Below, piece after piece: positions 31,282-37,126 of a stretch of 37,126 nucleotides of DNA. Under the pieces are notes generated by a model that had not been told where the DNA came from, searched no databases, and worked only from the letters and a program-made list of their open reading frames with translations. Origin of the DNA: Clostridia bacterium (GTDB lineage: Bacteria; Bacillota; Clostridia; CAKSNL01; HGM11501); the NCBI GenBank assembly GCA_900766735.1, contig CAAFWO010000010.1:1-37126 (forward strand). The letters run 5' to 3'. The translations under genes and the position numbers were made by a program. Numbering within the stretch: position 1 is the stretch's first letter; each line of letters opens with the position of its first letter.

Positions 31282-33957
31282 TTAAGCCTCGATCGTTACC
31301 GTAGAGGTCGCCCCGTCCCACGAAACCTTATAGCCCATATGCTCCGAAACGAAGCGGAGCGGAATGTATGTCCTGCCGTTCACTATTCTCGGCGCGACCG
31401 CAACTCCGTAGCGCACGTCGCCGATCCAGACTCTTGTGTTCTCTGCCTGGAAAACCATAGTCTTTCCGTCAGACGCGGTAACGGTGATCTTTTTATTCTC
31501 GCCGTCCCACGAAACGGTTGCTCCCATCTCTTCAAAGAGTCCGCGAAGGGGGATCAACGTCGTGCCGGAGGCGATGAAAGGCGAAGAGTCAAGCGTTTTA
31601 TCATAAGAGTTTCCGCTCTTTAAAACGCCTATCTTGTTTTCGCCGATCCTTAAGGTATAGCGCTCCGCGTTGGCGGTCTCTCTCGTCTTTTTCGCGTTCG
31701 GGGTCTCGTAAAAGTCGACCTCGCTCGCGCCGGCGTGCTTATTTACGATCTTACCGTCGTCACCGATGGTGGAGGTGATGTCGATCTTTAAGTACCTCGC
31801 CTTGACTGGCTTTGAAAGATAGAACATCTCTCTTGCGAACGAGAGATATCTCACAGACGGAACAGTAAATGCATCCGCCACGGTGAAGCTCTCACCGTCG
31901 TTTGACGTGCTGACCGAAAACTCGACCCAGTGAGTGCCCAAAAATCCGCCGCCTCGCGGAATATAGCTTACCGCGCTTATCTCATATTCCGTGCCGAAAT
32001 CATATGAAAGATATGCCGGCATCACGGTTTTGTCGAACCCGGCGGTCGAGCCGTCCTCGTTTCTGTACTGTGTGTGCCAGGTGTTGTAAATGTTTGAGTC
32101 AATGGTCTTTACCGCGGTTAAGTCAAGGTCGTTCGCGTTCTCGAAAGGATAAGGCTGTTCGCTGGACGCGGTGACTTTGACCTTGGACTTATCGATCGCA
32201 AGAATTGAAAGCTCATCGCTCTTGTCGTTAAATTCCTTTGCCGTGTAGGTCGAAAGCTTCGAATCCGCCTTTAACACGGTGATCTCGGACGCAACGGCGA
32301 ATCCCGAAACGGAATCTGTCACCTCCAGGCGCACCGCCTTTGCGCGGATGTTCTTGGGAAATGTGATGTCGACCGGTGTTCTTTTGTAATTTGCCGAGCT
32401 TGAAACGCCGTACAAAAATTCAAAGTCATCTGTTATTTTGTAAAACGTCTCCCCGTCGTCGGACGCATAGAGTCTCGCGCGCTTTATAATGCCGGATGCG
32501 GACGAGCCCTCCGCTCTCGGGTAATAGCGCATTCCGGAGGAGGCCGTCGCCTCGGGGAACGTCACGGTGTAGGTGATGGGAAGCGCGTCCTTGTAAACTA
32601 TGTTTCCGTCCTTCGCCTCGTAATATGAGTGCCAGAAGGTCGCCTTGTCGCCGTCATACGCCGCCGCGGCATTATTCGCGCCCGAAAGCGCGCTGGACGC
32701 GCCGATTATCCACTTTTCGTTCGGGACGATCTCGTCCGGCTCGAACGACGCGTTCTCGCTTATAACGGCGTTGGAGCTTGACGCGCCTTTTCCGCTCCCC
32801 GACTGGGTCTCGTCTTTCTTTTCCTCAGTCGGCTTTGTCTCGCCGGCCGTTAAGGTAACGTTCTTTACACCTACCGCTTTAAGAGACTTGTTCTCCTTTA
32901 AGAGCGCGAGCTCGGCGCAGGTGCCGAAGCCTGCCTGACCCTTCGTTATAACATAGCGGAACGCCTTTATCTTAACGTTGCCTGAAAAGAGCGTCTCCCT
33001 CGCACCGCGGTTTGAAAGCTCCTCGGAATATGTCATCTCGCCGACCTTTACAAAGGTCTTTCCGTCCTCCGAGAGCTGAAGCTCCGCCGCCTGTACGATG
33101 CCGGCGGCCGATCCGTCCTGTCTCGGATAATATCTGAAGCCCGAAAAGCTCTCCGCCTTGGGGAGCGTGACCTCAAGGGTATAGGGCGCTTCGTCCTTGC
33201 TCGTTATCGTGCTTCCCTCGTTTTCATAGCCGGAGTGCCAAATCGTACTCTTATCCGAGTCGATTGCGCGTTCTGCCGGAACCTTGGAGCTTGAAGCGGT
33301 GACTGTCCATCCCGTTTTTTCAGCCTCGTCTGCCGCGGCCGGCGATGCCGTCTTATCGTCGTTCTTTGCCCCGTCTTTTTCGGGCGCTTTGTCCTCGCCA
33401 TCCGAAAGACCAATGCCCTTTATGTCCGATGTCTTAAGAGAGCTGTTTTCCTTTAAGAGCGCAAGCTCGGCGCAGGTGCCGAAGCCGTTTACCGCGTTCG
33501 TTATCACATAGCGGAACGCCTTTATCTTAACGTTGCCTGAAAATAAGGTTTCCCTCGCGTTGCGGTTTGAATCGTCCTGCGAATAGACTATTTCGCCGAC
33601 CTTTGTAAATTTCTTCCCGTCCGCCGAAAGGTAAAGCTCCGCCGATTTCGCGATACCGGAAGACGAGCCGCCCTCTCTGGGGTAATATCTGAAGCCCGAG
33701 ACGGTCGCAACGTCGGGAAGTGTGACCTCAAGAGTGTAGGGCGCGCTGTCCTTCTCCGTGATGGTAGACCCCTCCGCCTTATAGTTTGAGTGCCATATCG
33801 TCGACGTGTCAGAATCTATCGCGCGCTCTGCCGGGTCCTTCGCGCTTGACGCTGTAATTGTCCACCCGTCTTTTGAGAGCTCGTCGGACGCCGCAAGTGA
33901 TGTGAAAACTCCGAAAAACAAAATTGCCGAAAGTAAAATGCTTAATAACCTTTTCAT
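31282..33957 (-). CDS. Secreted protein with four F5/8 type C-like domains and a stalk domain
   Basis: An 891-aa exported protein. A signal peptide (1-23, ending SLAA) is followed by four discoidin-like carbohydrate-binding domains at about 30-170, 215-355, 410-560 and 590-745, each with the WHSxY or WHTQY motif and an RYY/RYL strand, and Ser/Thr/Lys-rich linkers between the first three. The C-terminal 125 residues form a copper-amine-oxidase-type stalk domain (PLRGLFEEMGATVSWDG, then IPLRFVSEHMGYKVSWDG), which is a structural module with no oxidase activity. No catalytic domain is visible, so it is probably a glycan-binding partner of the glycosidase encoded 13 nt upstream. The start at 33957 has AAGGAGGGG upstream; an earlier start would destroy the signal peptide. 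Confidence 0.88.
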   Translation of the reverse strand: MKRLLSILLSAILFFGVFTSLAASDELSKDGWTITASSAKDPAERAIDSDTSTIWHSNYKAEGSTITEKDSAPYTLEVTLPDVATVSGFRYYPREGGSSSGIAKSAELYLSADGKKFTKVGEIVYSQDDSNRNARETLFSGNVKIKAFRYVITNAVNGFGTCAELALLKENSSLKTSDIKGIGLSDGEDKAPEKDGAKNDDKTASPAAADEAEKTGWTVTASSSKVPAERAIDSDKSTIWHSGYENEGSTITSKDEAPYTLEVTLPKAESFSGFRYYPRQDGSAAGIVQAAELQLSEDGKTFVKVGEMTYSEELSNRGARETLFSGNVKIKAFRYVITKGQAGFGTCAELALLKENKSLKAVGVKNVTLTAGETKPTEEKKDETQSGSGKGASSSNAVISENASFEPDEIVPNEKWIIGASSALSGANNAAAAYDGDKATFWHSYYEAKDGNIVYKDALPITYTVTFPEATASSGMRYYPRAEGSSASGIIKRARLYASDDGETFYKITDDFEFLYGVSSSANYKRTPVDITFPKNIRAKAVRLEVTDSVSGFAVASEITVLKADSKLSTYTAKEFNDKSDELSILAIDKSKVKVTASSEQPYPFENANDLDLTAVKTIDSNIYNTWHTQYRNEDGSTAGFDKTVMPAYLSYDFGTEYEISAVSYIPRGGGFLGTHWVEFSVSTSNDGESFTVADAFTVPSVRYLSFAREMFYLSKPVKARYLKIDITSTIGDDGKIVNKHAGASEVDFYETPNAKKTRETANAERYTLRIGENKIGVLKSGNSYDKTLDSSPFIASGTTLIPLRGLFEEMGATVSWDGENKKITVTASDGKTMVFQAENTRVWIGDVRYGVAVAPRIVNGRTYIPLRFVSEHMGYKVSWDGATSTVTIEA
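32881..33870. repeat. Tandem intragenic duplication of the discoidin domain
   Basis: The coding sequences of domains 2 (32881-33315) and 1 (33436-33870) are close copies offset by exactly 555 bp (185 codons). Stretches are nearly identical at DNA level, for example the segment coding NVKIKAFRYVIT and the one coding GFGTCAELALLKEN. Domains 3 and 4 are much less similar. This points to a recent in-frame duplication of a domain plus linker. Confidence 0.8.
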
Positions 33958-33970
33958 CTCTTGCCCCTCC

Positions 33971-36625
33971 TTATATAAGCTCTGCCGCGCGCGATGCCGC
34001 GTCGGGCGAAATATTTTTACCGAATGCAACGGCGTTGCCCATGTTCAATATTTCAAGGCCGAACGCCTCGCCCATCATCGAAACGGGAACATAGATGACT
34101 CCGCCGATCTCTTTTACCGGCGCGGAAAGATAAATGTCCTTTCCGTCCGAAACGGCAGAGGTCGAATCGACCGTCGTATAGACCATACACTCCTCGGTGT
34201 CGATCTTCAAAAACCGCCTGTCAGACTCATAGATGACCTTGGTCGTGCCATAGCCCAATGCGTCGTTTAACATTGCCGCCGGAACGTATACGCTTCCGTC
34301 CAGATACTGAACGCCGTATGCCGTATTTGCCTCATAAACGTTCATAATTCCGCCGTTTATCACAGCCTTATTGCTTCCCGGCTTAACGACCGTCGCCGTC
34401 TTAAGAAGCGCGCGGTCAACCTCTGTCGTCGTTTTGTCCTCATAGTCCTTAAACACATAGTTGAATCTGCCCGACGGTGCGGCGATTCCGGTTATATAGA
34501 AATTAAGAATATCCGAATCGTCCGAATTGTCGGCCCACTTAAACTCAATATCCGTCTTGTCGCCCATCGCCAAAACGCTCTTTGCGATCTTCAACTGATA
34601 CATCGTGCCCGAAACCTTATATTCGGCCGTGCCGCACCCTGTCCATACGCCGTTTACGTATTTTTCGACAGCGCTCTTTCTAACGCGGAAGTCATAGCCC
34701 TCCCAGCCCGTCGCATGGTTGCGGTCGGAGTCTAAATAGAGCACCATGAAGTTATCCGTTTCCTCGCCTGTGAGTGCTTTTTCGGTGTTTGCCATAAAGT
34801 AAACATAGTCCTTATCGCGCGCCGCCTTCGAGGTTTTTATGTTGTTTCTCGATGTCTTGTTTTCATATTTTACTTTAAGATAGCCGACCGAGTCGCGATC
34901 ATATACGCCCTTAACGCTCACAAACTCCGGCGTTACAGCGTTCCACGAGTCGGGATTTTCCAAGTCGATCGTCATCTCTTTACCTGCCGCAGGTGCCGGG
35001 CGAACGCCCTTCCACTTTCTCACCGCGTCCGCCATTAACATATAGCCGTTATCGCGGTTGGAGTTTTTTGAAATCGCAAGGTCACGCGTTCCGATCTCGT
35101 CAAAATGGTCGATAAACGAGTTTTTGAATCTGCCGGCGTAGTTCTCGTTTCTTACCGCCGTCCACTCGTTCCAGCTGGAGATCAGAAGAATCTTCGCGTC
35201 CGTTCGGAGTGCGCCGGCGATCTTCTCTTCGAAGCAGTAGTTATAAAGATATGCGTCGGGTCTTAAGTCGAACCCATAGGTCTCTGTGTAGTTCTTGCCT
35301 CTCACATAGGCACTGCTCATCGGCGCTAAACGCTCGGTCTCGACAGACTTATTCTCCGCCGCCGCGGCGATAACGGTTTCGGGATTACCCTCCGAATCCA
35401 CGCCGAATGTGCGCTGGGGGAATTTTTCCGCGATCGACCACTTGTTGTCCTTCTGCGTCATCTCGCGTCGCCAGTCGCTCTCGATTCCGCGGAAGGTGAA
35501 AAAGTCATACATCTCGTCAGACAATGCGATCTCGGCCGGATCATTCGCGTCCAGCCCGACATCTAAGTTTTCCTCGTGCGCCAGAATAAGGGGCTTGCCC
35601 TCGTGATAGTACCAGAGGTCTGAATATCTGCCCTCCTTATAAAGCGTTAAGTAAAGGTCCTTAAGCGCATATTTCGTGTCCGCCACGCCGGAGGTCAGGT
35701 TGCATGTGAAAACGATCTTCGGAACGTTAACGCCGGACTCCTTCGCGTCGCGCAGTGCCTTTAACATCGCTTCTAAGTTTTTCTTAAACGTTACCCGTCC
35801 GTTGGTGTAGTCTAAAAAGAGGAAGTCTATCCCCACGTCAGCCAAAAGCTCCGCGTCGCGCCTGTATACCCAGTAATCGTCGCCGGCATAGTAGCCGTAG
35901 AGCGGCTCGCTGTGGAAATAGTTCGTCTTTCCCTTTGGCCACGCCTCGTTAAAATATGCGTCCTCGGCATATGCCTCGGGGTGTTCCTTTTCAAACTCGG
36001 TGTTGTTTATGATGTTGACCGTCGTCTCCTCGTCGGTGTTCCAGTTCCAGTAGAAAAGGCCGACCGCCTTACCCTCTTTAACCGGCCCAACCTCGGCATA
36101 GTCTGCAATGTGCCTTCCGAGTCCGCTCGTCGCCGCCCATGTGTCCGAATAGCTGTCGCGAAGTGCCGAATCGGGCACGGGAACATATGCCTCTTTTTCC
36201 GGCACCGCCGTGTCGGAAACGGACACCTTCTTGATCGCCGTCGAGCCTGCAACTCCGTAGACAGAGCCAACGTAAAGGTCGTGCGTTCCTGTCTCCGAAA
36301 CGTTGACAGAGAAAGTATTTCCTCCGTCCGGGCTCATATAGATATAGCCTATGAGCTTGCCGTTTTTATCGTCAAGCCTTAACTCGAACGTGTCCCCGTT
36401 CCAGTGAGAGGTATAGTTCGGCTCACCAGTTATGGTGACTGACTTTACCTTGTCAAAGTCAACGGAAGAAAATTTTATGTACTCATCTGCCTTAAGCTTG
36501 ATATCGCCCTCCGTCTTCACTCCCTCGGACGCGCCGGACACGGTGAGCGCCGTGTCTGCCGCGAAGGCCGTAAAGACAGGCACAGTCATGCATAACGCCA
36601 AAATGAGTGCCGCAAGTTTTTTCAT
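33971..36625 (-). CDS. Secreted GH99/WbsX-like glycosidase with binding modules and stalk domain
   Basis: An 884-aa exported protein. After a signal peptide (1-22, TAFAA) come a beta-rich carbohydrate-binding-like module (about 25-145), a GH71/GH99/WbsX-like TIM barrel (about 165-545, with GLFYWNWN, YYAGDDYWVYRRDAELL, DFLFLDYTN and the catalytic-region motif SSWNEWTA near 498), a CBM9/DOMON-like module (about 590-720, LYLDSDRNHATGWEGYDF) and a C-terminal stalk domain (about 745-884). Enzymes with this barrel act on mannans or complex surface glycans; the exact specificity cannot be read. GAGGAGG lies 9 nt before the ATG. It is the first gene of the operon with the discoidin-domain protein. 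Confidence 0.83.
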   Translation of the reverse strand: MKKLAALILALCMTVPVFTAFAADTALTVSGASEGVKTEGDIKLKADEYIKFSSVDFDKVKSVTITGEPNYTSHWNGDTFELRLDDKNGKLIGYIYMSPDGGNTFSVNVSETGTHDLYVGSVYGVAGSTAIKKVSVSDTAVPEKEAYVPVPDSALRDSYSDTWAATSGLGRHIADYAEVGPVKEGKAVGLFYWNWNTDEETTVNIINNTEFEKEHPEAYAEDAYFNEAWPKGKTNYFHSEPLYGYYAGDDYWVYRRDAELLADVGIDFLFLDYTNGRVTFKKNLEAMLKALRDAKESGVNVPKIVFTCNLTSGVADTKYALKDLYLTLYKEGRYSDLWYYHEGKPLILAHEENLDVGLDANDPAEIALSDEMYDFFTFRGIESDWRREMTQKDNKWSIAEKFPQRTFGVDSEGNPETVIAAAAENKSVETERLAPMSSAYVRGKNYTETYGFDLRPDAYLYNYCFEEKIAGALRTDAKILLISSWNEWTAVRNENYAGRFKNSFIDHFDEIGTRDLAISKNSNRDNGYMLMADAVRKWKGVRPAPAAGKEMTIDLENPDSWNAVTPEFVSVKGVYDRDSVGYLKVKYENKTSRNNIKTSKAARDKDYVYFMANTEKALTGEETDNFMVLYLDSDRNHATGWEGYDFRVRKSAVEKYVNGVWTGCGTAEYKVSGTMYQLKIAKSVLAMGDKTDIEFKWADNSDDSDILNFYITGIAAPSGRFNYVFKDYEDKTTTEVDRALLKTATVVKPGSNKAVINGGIMNVYEANTAYGVQYLDGSVYVPAAMLNDALGYGTTKVIYESDRRFLKIDTEECMVYTTVDSTSAVSDGKDIYLSAPVKEIGGVIYVPVSMMGEAFGLEILNMGNAVAFGKNISPDAASRAAELI

Positions 36626-36710
36626 ATTTTTTGTCCTCCTCTTTTTTGCTTTCGATATATTAAAACGGGCTTTTTGCCCTATCAAGCCTGAGTTGTTGCT
36701 CTCTAATAAT

Positions 36711-36739
36711 ATTATAATATATAAATTGTGCCGTTACAA
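36711..36739 (-). promoter_or_regulatory. Promoter of the surface-protein operon
   Basis: TTGTAA, 17 nt and TATAAT on the minus strand, about 85 nt upstream of the glycosidase start. Confidence 0.7.
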
Positions 36740-36885
36740 GGCCATTTTCTTTAATTTTTTGCCATCTTAATTGCTTTATCGTGCCTTTTATCCGCAAAAA
36801 ATTATAGTTTATTTCAGTATATCACCGAAGCAGGCCTCATTCAATGTATAAAATAAACTTTTAATTGTACTTTTTGTGCAAAAAA

Positions 36886-36934
36886 GAGAGATGCTTTGCA
36901 TCTCTCAGCGTGTCGATAGTTTATCGACACGCTG
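36886..36934. repeat. Two abutting perfect hairpins
   Basis: GAGAGATGC (36886-36894) pairs with GCATCTCTC (36898-36906). The next stem, CAGCGTGTCGATA (36906-36918), pairs perfectly with TATCGACACGCTG (36922-36934). Both have 3-nt loops and share one base. Such stems resemble repeated extragenic palindromes; neither is followed by a T-run. Confidence 0.75.
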
Positions 36935-36959
36935 GCAGGCTTCGAAAAAGGAAGGTAAA

Positions 36960-37018
36960 TTTGCCGAACATGGATTCGTCGGCGTATAAGTATACGGTAG
37001 AGTCCATGTTCGGCGAAA
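36960..37018. repeat. Long inverted repeat with a nested palindrome
   Basis: TTTGCCGAACATGGATTC (36960-36977) pairs with its inverted copy at 37000-37018 with two mismatches. The loop contains a second perfect palindrome, CGTATA AG TATACG (36983-36996). The shape would suit a protein-binding site, a small structured RNA or the end of a mobile element. Confidence 0.65.
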
Positions 37019-37024
37019 GCAAGC

Positions 37025-37061
37025 AAAAAGTCTTGAAACCACGATGATTACAAGACTTTTT
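37025..37061. terminator. Bidirectional Rho-independent terminator
   Basis: AAAAAGTCTTG (37025-37035) pairs perfectly with CAAGACTTTTT (37051-37061), with runs of A and T at the outer ends, so it can work on both strands. It lies 6 nt after the long inverted repeat, so it could end a short transcript that includes that structure. Confidence 0.75.
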
Positions 37062-37126
37062 CGTTACGATTTTAATATTTTTAAGCATAAGTTATCAGGC
37101 AAGTATTACAATTGAATTTTCTGTTG

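Larger units (their letters stand above)
36740..37126. other. Gene-free right end with a hairpin cluster
   Basis: No gene can be supported here. The first 140 bases (to about 36880) are AT-rich and featureless. They are followed by four consecutive inverted repeats within 180 bp (listed separately), then AT-rich sequence to the end. A 60-codon frame on the plus strand crosses three of the hairpins, lacks a ribosome site and is not considered real. Confidence 0.6.

Noticed and set aside
36865..37047. 60-codon plus-strand frame at the right end
   Set aside because: It spans three hairpins and has no ribosome site; the sequence is explained by inverted repeats.

Overview
The window looks like a chromosome fragment of an anaerobic Gram-positive bacterium of the class Clostridia, possibly an uncultured gut lineage. 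Support for this is the canonical sigma-A promoters with 17-nt spacers, strong AGGAGG-type ribosome sites, a class III glutamine synthetase, an ANTAR regulator, LL-diaminopimelate aminotransferase, and secreted proteins ending in copper-amine-oxidase-like stalk domains. No rRNA, intact tRNA or CRISPR array is visible.

The left part (1 to about 8.66 kb) is AT-richer and reads as a mobile, defence-type island. One leftward operon starts at a promoter near 7.27 kb: a Cro/CI-type regulator, a PLD-nuclease/SF2-helicase/DUF3427 protein, a CoiA-like nuclease with a topoisomerase zinc ribbon, a NUDIX hydrolase, a peptide deformylase broken by a nonsense codon, an unrecognised 315-aa protein paired with a small membrane protein, and two small proteins of mobile-element type. 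Its right edge carries the 3' half of a tRNA-Pro gene with the tRNA terminator, a typical displaced attachment site. A second regulator gene then runs directly into the 3' third of a class II fructose-bisphosphate aldolase gene, giving an abrupt junction at about 8657.

From 8.66 kb on, base composition and codon style are uniform and host-like. Genes there include a DUF3048 lipoprotein, dtd-cimA, a divergent AraC regulator / Gfo-Idh-MocA oxidoreductase pair with a DMT-type permease, and then a large nitrogen-assimilation locus. That locus has two divergent arms around 23.0 kb. Leftward are glnN (GS-III), an Amt-PII fusion with an in-frame TGA at codon 14, asnB, dapF and dapL. Rightward are a glutamate synthase split into three genes (amidotransferase, ferredoxin-FMN synthase, GXGXG domain), a type I GS and an ANTAR response regulator. 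Both arms have a strong promoter followed almost at once by a Rho-independent terminator in the leader, which suggests joint control by antitermination, with the ANTAR protein the obvious candidate.

After this locus lies a deletion scar that fuses the remains of a divergent oxidoreductase/AraC pair, followed by a 276-bp inverted-repeat element. A sugar epimerase-like gene with an upstream lipoprotein gene comes next. The last operon codes for two large secreted proteins, a GH99/WbsX-like glycosidase and a protein with four discoidin-like domains, each with a C-terminal stalk domain. The right end holds a tight cluster of four hairpins and no gene.

The best candidates for new biology are the 315-aa/membrane-protein pair inside the defence island, the helicase-nuclease-NUDIX operon, and the paired leader terminators of the nitrogen locus. 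Several genes are broken (def, amt, fba, an oxidoreductase and an AraC gene), so recent decay or assembly error must be separated before interpretation.
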